DNA of 30,516 bases from an uncultured bacterium (GTDB taxonomy: Bacteria > Bacteroidota > Bacteroidia > Chitinophagales > CAIOSU01), in the NCBI GenBank assembly GCA_903861055.1, contig CAIOSU010000100.1:1-30516 (forward strand). Direction: 5' to 3'. Both the position numbers and the translations under genes were made by a program. Positions 22,877 to 30,499 of the stretch are shown piece after piece (the first letter of the stretch is position 1; each line of letters begins with the position of its first letter). Under the pieces are notes generated by a model. That model was given only the letters and a program-made list of their open reading frames with translations. It was not told the DNA's origin and ran no database searches.

Positions 22877-23911
22877 ATGGAACACTTACGCTATTATTTC
22901 CTGTTGGTGTGCCTAGGTTGCCTAATGGCCTGCAACTCTTGCGATACCAAGCCCGCCGATAATGGCACCGGCACAGGTGGCAATACCACCGTAACCCCCA
23001 CCAAGCCAAAAAGCCAAGCGCCCGAGTTTAACGCCGATAGTGCCTATGCCTTTGTGCAAAAGCAAGTCGATTTTGGTCCACGGGTACCAGGCAGCGAAGC
23101 CCACAGTGCTTGCCGCGATTGGTTAGTGAGCAAGCTAGAAGGCTATGCCGATAGGGTGGTAAAGCAAGAAGGTACATTGCCGGTATATAGCGGTAAGCAG
23201 TTCAAGTTCACGAACATTATTGCCAGTTTCAACCCAGAGCAAGGTAACCGTATATTGCTGTGTGCGCATTGGGATACCCGCCCGTTTGCCGACCAAGACA
23301 AAGACCCAACTAACCACCAAAAACCGATTGCTGGTGCCAACGATGGGGGTAGCGGGGTAGGCGTGTTGCTTGAGATAGCCCGCTTGTTGAAAGGCAACCC
23401 GGTAAACATTGGTGTGGACATAGTGCTGTTTGATTTGGAAGATTACGGCCAGCCAGAATTTGCACAGGGCCCTAAACAAACTGATAGTTATGCGCTGGGT
23501 AGCCAATATTGGAGTAAAAACCCGCATGTGCCGGGCTACCAAGCCAAGTATGGTATTTTGTTGGATATGGTAGGAGCCGCCAATAGCCGTTTTAGGATAG
23601 AAGGGTTTAGCAACCAATATGCGCCCAGCATAGTGCAGAAGGTTTGGAGCACCGCCAACGACCTGAGCTATGGTTCGTTCTTTCCGATGGAGATGGGCCC
23701 ACCGATACAAGACGACCACTATTATGTAAACACCTTAAAAGGCATCCCAACGGTTGATATTATTCACCTGGAGAGCAATGGCTACCAAACGTTTCACAGC
23801 AGCTGGCACACTATGCAAGACGACATGAGCGTTATCGACCCCACTACCCTCAAAGCCGTAGGCCAAACCGTATTGACGGTATTGGTTAGGGAAGATAAGG
23901 GGGAGTTGTAA
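22877..23911 (+). CDS. M28 family zinc metallohydrolase lipoprotein (glutaminyl cyclase-like)
   Basis: The protein has 344 residues. The N-terminus is a lipoprotein signal with lipobox LMAC (Cys19), followed by a low-complexity Thr/Gly/Pro linker to about residue 50. The M28 core shows KFTNIIASF, LLCAHWDTRP (His131, Asp133), AGANDGGSGVGVLLEIAR (Asp156), DIVLFDLEDYG (Glu188), DDHYYVN, and a C-terminal FHSSWHTMQDD with the last metal-binding His. This set of motifs fits either an M28 aminopeptidase or the related glutaminyl-peptide cyclotransferase, which forms pyroglutamate on exported proteins. In Bacteroidota with this lipoprotein layout the cyclase reading is common, but sequence alone does not decide it. 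It is probably anchored at the inner or outer membrane. Confidence 0.85.
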   Translation: MEHLRYYFLLVCLGCLMACNSCDTKPADNGTGTGGNTTVTPTKPKSQAPEFNADSAYAFVQKQVDFGPRVPGSEAHSACRDWLVSKLEGYADRVVKQEGTLPVYSGKQFKFTNIIASFNPEQGNRILLCAHWDTRPFADQDKDPTNHQKPIAGANDGGSGVGVLLEIARLLKGNPVNIGVDIVLFDLEDYGQPEFAQGPKQTDSYALGSQYWSKNPHVPGYQAKYGILLDMVGAANSRFRIEGFSNQYAPSIVQKVWSTANDLSYGSFFPMEMGPPIQDDHYYVNTLKGIPTVDIIHLESNGYQTFHSSWHTMQDDMSVIDPTTLKAVGQTVLTVLVREDKGEL

Positions 23912-23967
23912 CTATAGATACATGATTTTAGACACTAGACACAAGACGTTTTGTGCTGTTGCCGAAA

Positions 23968-24552
23968 ATGGCAGATAAACACCTATATATAATTGCTGGT
24001 TGCAATGGAGCAGGTAAAACTACTGCCTCTTATGCTATTTTGCCCGAACTATTGAATTGTAAAGAGTTTGTGAATGCCGATGAAATAGCGAAAGGTCTTT
24101 CACCGTTTCAACCAGAGCAGGTGGCTTTTGAGGCTGGTAGAATAATGCTCCATCGTATTGATGAGCTATTGAGAATAGGGGTTGACTTTGCCTTTGAAAC
24201 CACTTTGGCAACTAAAACGTATCAGCATAGGGTTAAACAGGCCTAAGCTATAGGTTATACGGTGTCTTTATTGTTTTTTTGGCTTAATAGTGTGGAACTG
24301 GCCAAAGAGCGCATGCGTTACAGGGTTAGCGAAGGGGGGCATAATATCCCGCCTGATGTTATTGAGCGGAGATATTATAGAGGGTTGAAGAACTTGTTTG
24401 ACATCTATTTGCCGATTTGTGATAATGTGGTGATAATGGATAACTCATATGGCAGGGAATTAGCAGTATTAGGGAAAGTTGGAAGCGATATCGCTATATT
24501 TGATGAGGCTATTTATGACCAAATAATAAGCATGGCTAATGGACAAAAATAA
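23968..24552 (+). pseudogene. zeta-toxin-family kinase, interrupted by one in-frame TAA
   Basis: Two open pieces in the same frame are separated by the stop at 24244-24246. From the ATG at 23968 the first piece has the Walker A loop IIAGCNGAGKTT, then EFVNADEIAKGLSPF and DFAFETTLATKTYQHRVKQA. After the stop, AIGYTVSLLFFWLNSVELAKERMRYRVSEGGHNIPPDVIERRYYRGLKNLF continues the same fold without a gap, including the nucleoside-kinase basic segment. Zeta toxins phosphorylate UDP-N-acetylglucosamine or related targets and disturb wall synthesis. The stop replaces one residue where relatives commonly have Lys or Gln, so AAA or CAA to TAA is the simplest change. A sequencing error is possible. No shift is needed, and the rest of the gene shows no decay. 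Confidence 0.8.
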
Positions 24553-24706
24553 AGCTAAAGAGCTACAGGACAAGATAATAGCTGGAGTAAAGCAGTCTTA
24601 TCTCGATTTGGTAGAAGAAAAGAAAAAGACCAATGGCAAATTGGTTTTGGGTATCGATGGAAAAGTAGTGGTGGTTAATGCCCGGGATATTGAGCCTGAG
24701 AAGTAA
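24539..24706 (+). CDS. 55-residue ORF overlapping the zeta-toxin end (candidate antitoxin or small partner)
   Basis: An ATG at 24539 opens a 55-codon frame ending in TAA at 24704-24706, overlapping the last 14 bases of the zeta-toxin frame in another phase. The product begins MDKNKAKELQDKI, continues with a charged helical stretch (LVEEKKKTNGK) and ends with KLVLGIDGKVVVVNARDIEPE, a small beta-rich tail. This helix-then-strand layout is plausible for a tiny cytosolic protein. The tight overlap implies translational coupling. Zeta toxins are usually paired with a small antitoxin, and this is the only candidate nearby, but I recognise no family. The coding status is inferred from the overlap and the absence of a competing gene. 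Confidence 0.5.
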   Translation: MDKNKAKELQDKIIAGVKQSYLDLVEEKKKTNGKLVLGIDGKVVVVNARDIEPEK

Positions 24707-24707
24707 C

Positions 24708-25019
24708 TTACCACGCAAACGCCCAGCCCAGCCAACCATACACCACCTTGAAAACCATAATGCCATTTAGCGCAAACCCCATAAACGGGAACATAGGGTT
24801 AGTACCTTGTTGGTATAGTGCGCGAATGCCAAGGTAGGTGCCCACACCAAAAGGAATGACGCTGAGGTTATCAATCCATTTAAACGCCGATTCAAAGCTA
24901 GCGGGTGTGCCAGCATTGTTGGCGGCCAGCCAAATAGCCGTTATATAGCAACCAAAGCTTACAAAGAAGATGGCGCTGGAATAGATACCGTTGCGGTTAT
25001 GTGGCTTGGGTGCTGACAT
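24708..25019 (-). CDS. small polytopic membrane protein, unknown
   Basis: The protein has 103 residues. A polar start (MSAPKPHNRNGIYSS) is followed by three hydrophobic helices, about residues 15-32 (AIFFVSFGCYITAIWLAA), 50-67 (LSVIPFGVGTYLGIRALY) and 77-100 (FPFMGFALNGIMVFKVVYG), with a Trp-rich end GWLGWAFAW. Its stop faces the end of the 55-residue ORF (24706) with one base between, so the two transcripts converge without a visible terminator. No family is recognised. Confidence 0.6.
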   Translation of the reverse strand: MSAPKPHNRNGIYSSAIFFVSFGCYITAIWLAANNAGTPASFESAFKWIDNLSVIPFGVGTYLGIRALYQQGTNPMFPFMGFALNGIMVFKVVYGWLGWAFAW

Positions 25020-25083
25020 TATGATGCAAAGATATTGCTTTCTTTGGCTTCAAGCTCTAGTAACCAATCCAATAGCAATCAAC

Positions 25084-26451
25084 TCAAAGCGGTATTAATT
25101 TCTGCACTGCGTTGCGTTCCAGGTAGCCTTTAATTATGCTTTGCACGTTTCGGTTGTTTTGCTGCGGGCTGATGCAGCTTTTTAGGTGTTCAACACCCTT
25201 TTTTACTTGCGTTTCGGGCACAAAACCGAAGCCCATATAACGACCGCCCTCAATAAATACTACTGAGCGTTCGTCGGTGTAGCGGCCTTGGTCAATTACC
25301 AAAAAATCTTCGTGGTCGTAGCGCACAATGCGCAGGGCGTCTTCCACGCGCTTGTTGTACACTTCAGGGCTTTCAAGACCTACGCAGGCGCCAATGCACT
25401 TGTGTATGCTATGGTTAAAGCACGGCCCACCGCCAAACTCCAGCGCTGTCAGCTTGGGGCAAAGGCAAAACTCCTCAATTAATCGCTCAACAAATACCTT
25501 GCTCTCGTCGCGGGTAGTGAAGGTGGTGAGGGGCGTTTGTTTAGTCACTCTATCAACGCGCAGTCGTATGTAGCCATCCAGCTCTATGCTGGCCAGTAGG
25601 CCAAACTCATAACTGGCGCGGCGTTGCGCTTGGTTGTAGATGGGTTGGTGGCGTTTTATCTCGGCGCTCTCCATCAGCAGAGCCACCAGTTCGCTGCCCG
25701 TAAGCTCATATTTAATGCTGGCTACGGTATTGCGCATGTTTACCGATTTTTGGGTGGTATAGTTGGCCATGTGGGTGGTCACCCGGCTGCGTATGTTCAG
25801 GCTTTTGCCTACATATACCAGCTCGCCCGCATCATTATAGAAGTAATATACACCCGTTTTTTCAGGCAACGACTCTACTATGGGACGCAGGTGGTGCTGT
25901 TCCCATTCCCTAGCTATGCCGGGTGTGGCTTTGCTGCGCAGTTTTCTAAAACCATTGCCATCTTTCTGCAGCAACAGCTCAAACAGTTTTACGGTAGCAG
26001 CGGCATCGCCACCGGCGCGGTGGCGCATGTGCAAGTCAATGCCTAGGTCTTTGATGAGTTTGCCCAAGCTATACGAGGCATGGCCGGGCAATAGTTTGCG
26101 ACTAAGCTGCACGGTGCACAAGGTAGTCTTGGTGTAGTCAAAACCAAGACTTTTAAACTCGTTGCGAATGAAGTTGTAATCAAACTTGGCATTATGGGCC
26201 ACAAAGGTGCAGCCTTCGGTTATCTCTACAATCTTTTTGGCTACTTGATAAAACTTAGGCGCATTGGTCACCATGTGGTCGTATATGCCCGTAAGCTCCG
26301 AGATGTAATAAGGTATTTTGCATTCGGGGTTGATGAGCGTATCGTACTCGGCCACCACCTTTTCACCGTCGTGCACAAATATGGCTATCTCGGTTATCCG
26401 GTCGTTGCGGCTGTTGCCGCCCGTGGTTTCTATGTCGATGATAGCGAACAC
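25084..26451 (-). CDS. DEDDh 3'-5' exonuclease fused to GIY-YIG endonuclease (DnaQ/UvrC-like)
   Basis: The protein has 455 residues. Residues 1-165 form a DnaQ-type exonuclease with all acidic residues: Asp6 and Glu8 (FAIIDIETTGG), Asp91 (HNAKFDYNF), His144 and Asp149 (HRAGGDAAATVKLFE). A linker leads to a GIY-YIG nuclease (195-280): LPEKTGVYYFYN, ELVYVGKSLNIRSRV with Arg221 or Arg223, and MESAEIKRHQPIYNQ with the catalytic Glu. The C-terminal part (about 330-450) carries a Cys-rich segment (FCLCPKL, GPCFNHSIHKCIGACVG) as in UvrC/Cho relatives. This fusion is a known Cho-like type associated with nucleotide excision repair or structure-specific DNA cleavage. It appears monocistronic, on the minus strand. 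Confidence 0.92.
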   Translation of the reverse strand: MFAIIDIETTGGNSRNDRITEIAIFVHDGEKVVAEYDTLINPECKIPYYISELTGIYDHMVTNAPKFYQVAKKIVEITEGCTFVAHNAKFDYNFIRNEFKSLGFDYTKTTLCTVQLSRKLLPGHASYSLGKLIKDLGIDLHMRHRAGGDAAATVKLFELLLQKDGNGFRKLRSKATPGIAREWEQHHLRPIVESLPEKTGVYYFYNDAGELVYVGKSLNIRSRVTTHMANYTTQKSVNMRNTVASIKYELTGSELVALLMESAEIKRHQPIYNQAQRRASYEFGLLASIELDGYIRLRVDRVTKQTPLTTFTTRDESKVFVERLIEEFCLCPKLTALEFGGGPCFNHSIHKCIGACVGLESPEVYNKRVEDALRIVRYDHEDFLVIDQGRYTDERSVVFIEGGRYMGFGFVPETQVKKGVEHLKSCISPQQNNRNVQSIIKGYLERNAVQKLIPL

Positions 26452-26696
26452 AATTAGATATGAGGTGACAAATGTGAGATAAGAGATAGGAAAACACTGT
26501 CCTGAATCCTATTAATCTTAGCACAAATTACGCATTTGCATGAGTATGTGACAATAGATACGATGAATAAATGTTATTTTGATTGGTGGGCTGTTGAACT
26601 ATGCGATGAGCTTCTTGTATCAAAATGCTTACTTTTAGGTTTGGTTTTTTAAATGGTAATTCAACGCGTTCGCAATCTTTTTAATAATTTTATACA

Positions 26697-27515
26697 ATGC
26701 TTGTTAACCAATCCATTGTTGCTGATATAAAGACAATAATAATTAGCACACGAGAAAAAGCAAAAAGCTCGGTGGATCATGAACGTACGTTGATGTATTG
26801 GCACATTGGTAAGTGCATATTTGAGGAAGAACAGCAAGGAAAAGATAGGGCGGCTTATGGTGAGTATTTAACAAAGTATGTTTCTGAGCAACTAGAGCCT
26901 GAGTTTGGTATTGGATTCTCAAAACGTCAAATTGAATTGTTTCGTCAGTTTTACCATACTTTCCCAGTTGATAATACACTGTATCCGCAATTGGAATGGA
27001 TTCACTACAAAATATTGATTAGGATAGAATCTACCGAAAAAAGGGATTTTTACATTTCAGAAACTATCAGGAATAATTGGACTGCTCGTCAATTAGATCA
27101 CCATATCTATAGCGGTTTGTGGGAAACATTGTTTTTGAACACTGAAGGTGAAAATGTATCAGATCTCGCCAGCGATGAAAGCGTGCCTGCAAATACTAAA
27201 GAGCTCAATAAAGAAATAGTATACTTGGAGTTTGTTGAGTTAGATCATAGCGCATTTCTTTGCGAGAAAGATTTGGAACAAGCCATTATTGCTCGCTTGC
27301 ACGATTTTCTGCTTGAATTGGGTAATGACTTTACCTTCGTAACCCGACAAAAACGATTACATGAAGAGGGAGATGAGTTTTTTATGGATTTGGTATATTA
27401 CGACCGATTGTTAAAAAGCTTTGTAATTATTGAAACAAAAACGGCAAAACCTACCGATCAAGATATTCCTCGGTTGCAGGTACATGTAAACCATTACAAT
27501 CGTTACGAGAAATAA
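26697..27515 (+). CDS. YhcG-type PDDEXK nuclease, DUF1016 N-terminus, C-terminally short
   Basis: The frame has 272 residues, against roughly 340-360 for full YhcG/DUF1016 proteins. The N-terminal DUF1016 helical domain is intact: HERTLMYWHIGKCIFEEE, YLTKYVSEQLEPEFGIGFSKRQIELFRQFY. The PDDEXK core follows: LEQAIIARLHDFLLELGNDFTFVTRQKR, FFMDLVYYDR (Asp231), and VIIETKTAKPTDQDI (Glu246-x-Lys248). The family normally continues past VNYYDRYE with another 70 or so residues; here a TAA follows NRYEK. The gene is more AT-rich than its neighbours and stands alone between two minus-strand blocks, which suggests transfer. Related proteins act with mobile elements or defence loci, but the role is unsettled. 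Call it a possibly truncated but catalytically complete core. Confidence 0.8.
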   Translation: MLVNQSIVADIKTIIISTREKAKSSVDHERTLMYWHIGKCIFEEEQQGKDRAAYGEYLTKYVSEQLEPEFGIGFSKRQIELFRQFYHTFPVDNTLYPQLEWIHYKILIRIESTEKRDFYISETIRNNWTARQLDHHIYSGLWETLFLNTEGENVSDLASDESVPANTKELNKEIVYLEFVELDHSAFLCEKDLEQAIIARLHDFLLELGNDFTFVTRQKRLHEEGDEFFMDLVYYDRLLKSFVIIETKTAKPTDQDIPRLQVHVNHYNRYEK

Positions 27516-27689
27516 GGCTTTATAAACTCGAAGGAAGAAGTACTGTTTGCAGAAAGGAACAACATTAGCTAAAATTTCCCTCCCCAAAGAAAAATAAACC
27601 TTGCCTTAGATTGAGTATAAACTCAATTAGCCTAAAAACTAGCAAAAAATAGAAACAGCGAAAAGGGAATTCAAAAGCCCTAATAGTTT

Positions 27690-28184
27690 TCAATCTAGCT
27701 GTCCCATACGCCTCACCGTTCCTGTAGTGCTATGCCCATCAAGCAGGGGGATAATAGCTACCTGGCCGCCGTGTTGGGTTACCCAGTCGTAGCCAACAAT
27801 GGTTTCGGGTTGATAGTCACCGCCTTTGGCTAGTACGTTGGGTGTAAGGGCTTGTATAAGGTTTAAGGGAGTATCTTCATCAAACAATATCACGGCATCA
27901 ACCAATATTAGGTTGGCCAGTATTTCGGAGCGGGTAGTTTCGTCTTGTATCGGGCGGGTAGGGCCTTTTAGGCGCTTCACGCTGGCATCGGTGTTTAAGC
28001 CCACTACCAACACATCGCCCAAGGCTTTGGCCTCGCTCAATGAATGCAAGTGCCCGCGGTGCAATAGGTCAAAACAACCATTGGTAAAAACCACGCGTTT
28101 ACCTTTAAACCGCCATAGGGCAGCCTTATGCTGAAGGGCATCCAGCGGCAGTATTTTAGCTTGTATAAACTTCTGGCTAGGCAT
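27690..28184 (-). CDS. rfaE2: D-glycero-beta-D-manno-heptose 1-phosphate adenylyltransferase
   Basis: The protein has 164 residues from the ATG at 28184; a longer frame to 28244 lies inside the upstream gene. The nucleotidyltransferase signature is VVFTNGCFDLLHRGHLHSLSEAKALGD, with HRGH as the HxGH motif. DASVKRLKGPTRPIQDETTRSEILA and the end GYDWVTQHGGQVAIIPLLDGHSTTGTVRRM complete the RfaE domain II (HldE C-terminal) pattern. It joins AMP to heptose 1-phosphate, making ADP-heptose for LPS core. It is the stand-alone form; no kinase domain is attached here. The start overlaps the flippase-like gene by eight bases, so translation is coupled. It closes the minus-strand panC operon. Confidence 0.93.
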   Translation of the reverse strand: MPSQKFIQAKILPLDALQHKAALWRFKGKRVVFTNGCFDLLHRGHLHSLSEAKALGDVLVVGLNTDASVKRLKGPTRPIQDETTRSEILANLILVDAVILFDEDTPLNLIQALTPNVLAKGGDYQPETIVGYDWVTQHGGQVAIIPLLDGHSTTGTVRRMGQLD

Positions 28185-29196
28185 TTGCGGTATCGCTATT
28201 GCGATTGATGATTGGCAATAAAACAAGCGCAACCACTGCGCCAACTACAATCGATACCTGCTGGGAGCTCCATGCCAGCCAGCCGAAGGCAGTACCAATG
28301 GTTGGCTCAATACCATAAAGTGCCAAGGCCGCCATTACAAAAGCGGGGTAAGAGCCGATGCCCCCCGGGGTGATAATCATGGCCAGAGCCCCGGCCACAA
28401 ATGCCGTAATTACGGCGCCTACGCTCAAAGCACTGGTTTCTGGCAGGCTAAATATGCAAACGTGCAGCATGGCGTAGTAGCACATCCAAATAAATACCGA
28501 ATGAAAAACCAAGATGAACGGCTTATCTACTTTCTGTATAGATTTGATACCGTCTAACAAACCTTTGGCAGCATCGCGTACTTTATGGTAAAAGCGCAGT
28601 TTCAATATGGTGCGGCGCAGTAGCACAAATGCAGCTATGGAAGTAGCAGTACCTAACACTGCTATGATAATGCCAAAGCCAGTAGGCAACATATTCTGTA
28701 TCTTTTCCCTAAAAGCACCAGCAAGTTCATTGTTAAAGTACAGCGTAATTTTTTCAAACTCGATAACAAAACCCAAAAACAAGATAAAGGCCAATGCTAC
28801 TAGGTCCAGTATCCGTTCGGTAATTACGGTGCCCAGCAAGTGTTGCACGGGCACTTTCTCATACTTGTTTACAATAGCGCAGCGGCTTACTTCGCCAAGG
28901 CGTGGAAACAGCATATTGGCACCATAGCTTACCATAACGGCCAATAGCATATTTACAAACCCGGGCCTATAGCCTAGAGGTTTTATCAATATCTGCCAAC
29001 GAATGGTTCTGCTAAATTGGGCTATTGCGCCCAGTGCCATTGATATGCCCAACCAAACAAAATTCGCCCTTTTCATGGCGCTCAATACCTCGTTGCGCTG
29101 CTCTTCGGTAAAATCTTTCAATACCCACCATATCAAAAACACCCCCAGGCCCAGGAAAACGAGAAACTTTAAGCCTTGGATGATTTTATCTTTCAA
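28177..29196 (-). CDS. flippase-like / LPG-synthase-TM family membrane protein (UPF0104)
   Basis: The protein has 339 residues and about eight hydrophobic helices, the first at 8-24. The family text FSRTIRWQILIKPLGYRP, NMLFPRLGEVSRCAIVNKYEKVPVQHLLGTVITERILDLVAL and ALAMIITPGGIGSYPAFVMAAL matches the lysylphosphatidylglycerol synthase transmembrane (UPF0104) family. That family includes AglD-like proteins and MprF's membrane part; the soluble synthase domain is absent. Functions range from lipid flipping to glycolipid steps. Its overlap with rfaE2 makes an LPS-core or lipid-linked-sugar role plausible, but that is inference. It begins 14 bases after the panD stop. Confidence 0.9.
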   Translation of the reverse strand: MKDKIIQGLKFLVFLGLGVFLIWWVLKDFTEEQRNEVLSAMKRANFVWLGISMALGAIAQFSRTIRWQILIKPLGYRPGFVNMLLAVMVSYGANMLFPRLGEVSRCAIVNKYEKVPVQHLLGTVITERILDLVALAFILFLGFVIEFEKITLYFNNELAGAFREKIQNMLPTGFGIIIAVLGTATSIAAFVLLRRTILKLRFYHKVRDAAKGLLDGIKSIQKVDKPFILVFHSVFIWMCYYAMLHVCIFSLPETSALSVGAVITAFVAGALAMIITPGGIGSYPAFVMAALALYGIEPTIGTAFGWLAWSSQQVSIVVGAVVALVLLPIINRNSDTANA

Positions 29197-29210
29197 AATA
29201 AAGGGATGGG

Positions 29211-29552
29211 TTATAGGCGGTTATCTACGGGGAAAATGGTAACGGGCTTATGCTTTTTGGCTTCCTCAAATGGAAGTGTGCAGTAAGTAATGATAATGAT
29301 AATATCGTTTACTTGCACCCTGCGGGCCGCAGGGCCATTAAGGCAAATTACGCCACTGGCGCGCTCCCCTTTGATAATATAGGTTTCGAAACGCTCACCG
29401 TTGTTTACGTTTACAATTTGCACTTTCTCAAACTCAATCATGTTGGCCGCGTCCATCAAATCTTCATCAATGGTGATGCTACCTACATAGTCAAGCTCCG
29501 CTTGGGTAACCCTCACGCGGTGTATTTTCGATTTTAGTACCTGTATTTGCAT
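29211..29552 (-). CDS. panD: aspartate 1-decarboxylase
   Basis: The protein has 113 residues. PanD makes beta-alanine from aspartate for pantothenate synthesis. The N-terminal MQIQVLKSKIHRVRVTQAELDYVGSITID carries the self-cleavage site Gly24-Ser25, where the enzyme splits to form a pyruvoyl cofactor. ERFETYIIKGERASGVICLNGPAARRVQVNDIIIIITY holds the rest of the double-psi barrel, including the conserved Tyr and the NGAAA-like loop. The ATG at 29552 sets the cleavage site at the usual position. panC ends 12 bases upstream, so the two pathway genes are co-transcribed. Confidence 0.97.
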   Translation of the reverse strand: MQIQVLKSKIHRVRVTQAELDYVGSITIDEDLMDAANMIEFEKVQIVNVNNGERFETYIIKGERASGVICLNGPAARRVQVNDIIIIITYCTLPFEEAKKHKPVTIFPVDNRL

Positions 29553-29564
29553 GGCGCTGCAAAA

Positions 29565-30416
29565 TTAGGGTTTTAGTATGATATTGTCCAACAAATGCAC
29601 CCCACCCACCTTTGCAGCCAGCAAGGCAGCAATGTTAGTAGCTTCATTAACGTGGTTAATGGGTACAAGCGCATGCCCATTCACTATTTCAAGGTACACA
29701 ACATCAATCAATGGGTGCGAGTTCAGATGGTGCTGCGCTGTTGCCCTGGCCGCAGGTAGAGTTTGGTTGGCAATATCTTTTTTTAAATGGAAGAGAGCCT
29801 TGCTCAGTTCGGTAGCTGCTATGCGGTATTCGTCGGTCAGGCGCACGTTGCGGCTGCTCATGGCTAAACCATCGGGCTCTCTTATTATCGGGCATGAAAC
29901 TAGCTCAATATCCAAATCGAAGTCGGCTATCAGTTTGCGCACTACCTGCAACTGCTGGTAGTCTTTTTGGCCCATGTACAGTTTATGTGGTGTAACAATA
30001 TCGAGTAATTTTTTTACTACCAGCGCCACACCTTTAAAGTGTCCTGGGCGTGCTGCTGCTTCTAGCACGGTGTCGATATAACCAAGATCGTAGTCCATTT
30101 GTCGGCTAGCAGCATTGGGGTACATTTCGGCCACCGATGGCAGAAAAAGTACATCAACGCCAGCGGCAATAAGTTTTTCGGTATCCGCCTCAATAGTTAC
30201 CGGGTATTTCTCAAGGTCTTTAGGGTCGTTAAACTGGGTGGGATTTACAAATATGCTCACCACCACCAAGTTGGTCTCGCTTTTGGCTTGCTGCACCAGC
30301 GATATATGGCCGGCATGCAAGGCGCCCATAGTAGGTACAAACCCAATGGTTTTGCCAGTTTGCTTTTCGGCTACAATGAACTGTTGCGTGGCGGCTATAG
30401 TTTTAAGTATAATCAA
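29565..30416 (-). CDS. panC: pantothenate synthetase (TTG start)
   Basis: The protein has 283 residues. PanC joins pantoate and beta-alanine with ATP. The motifs are VPTMGALHAGH (residues 27-37, with the HxGH nucleotide-binding pair), VVVSIFVNPTQFNDPKDLEKYP, RPGHFKGVALVVKKL, YMGQKDYQQLQVV, and the KMSKS-equivalent LAMSSRNVRL. The start is TTG at 30416: no ATG lies between the upstream in-frame stop (30429-30431) and the family N-terminus MIILKTI. It heads the minus-strand operon panC-panD-flippase-rfaE2. CoaX, which uses its product, is encoded at 3118-3852. Confidence 0.97.
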   Translation of the reverse strand: MIILKTIAATQQFIVAEKQTGKTIGFVPTMGALHAGHISLVQQAKSETNLVVVSIFVNPTQFNDPKDLEKYPVTIEADTEKLIAAGVDVLFLPSVAEMYPNAASRQMDYDLGYIDTVLEAAARPGHFKGVALVVKKLLDIVTPHKLYMGQKDYQQLQVVRKLIADFDLDIELVSCPIIREPDGLAMSSRNVRLTDEYRIAATELSKALFHLKKDIANQTLPAARATAQHHLNSHPLIDVVYLEIVNGHALVPINHVNEATNIAALLAAKVGGVHLLDNIILKP

Positions 30417-30491
30417 GTGGCTAATGCTTTAATGTACAAGGTAAAGGCGGGTGCGACAGATTTGAATATCAGTAATTTGCCTAAAATTTCT

Positions 30492-30499
30492 TATCTTTG
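30492..30499 (+). promoter_or_regulatory. promoter-like -7 element for a gene beyond the right edge
   Basis: TATCTTTG matches TANNTTTG exactly, reading rightward, 17 bases from the window edge and divergent from panC. The -33 region is not convincing (TTTG at 30461 and 30476, neither at normal spacing). Confidence 0.4.

Noticed and set aside
27610..27627. Hairpin ATTGAGT-ATAA-ACTCAAT as terminator between the nuclease and rfaE2
   Set aside because: Only seven AT-rich pairs with no U-tract on either side; too weak to call.
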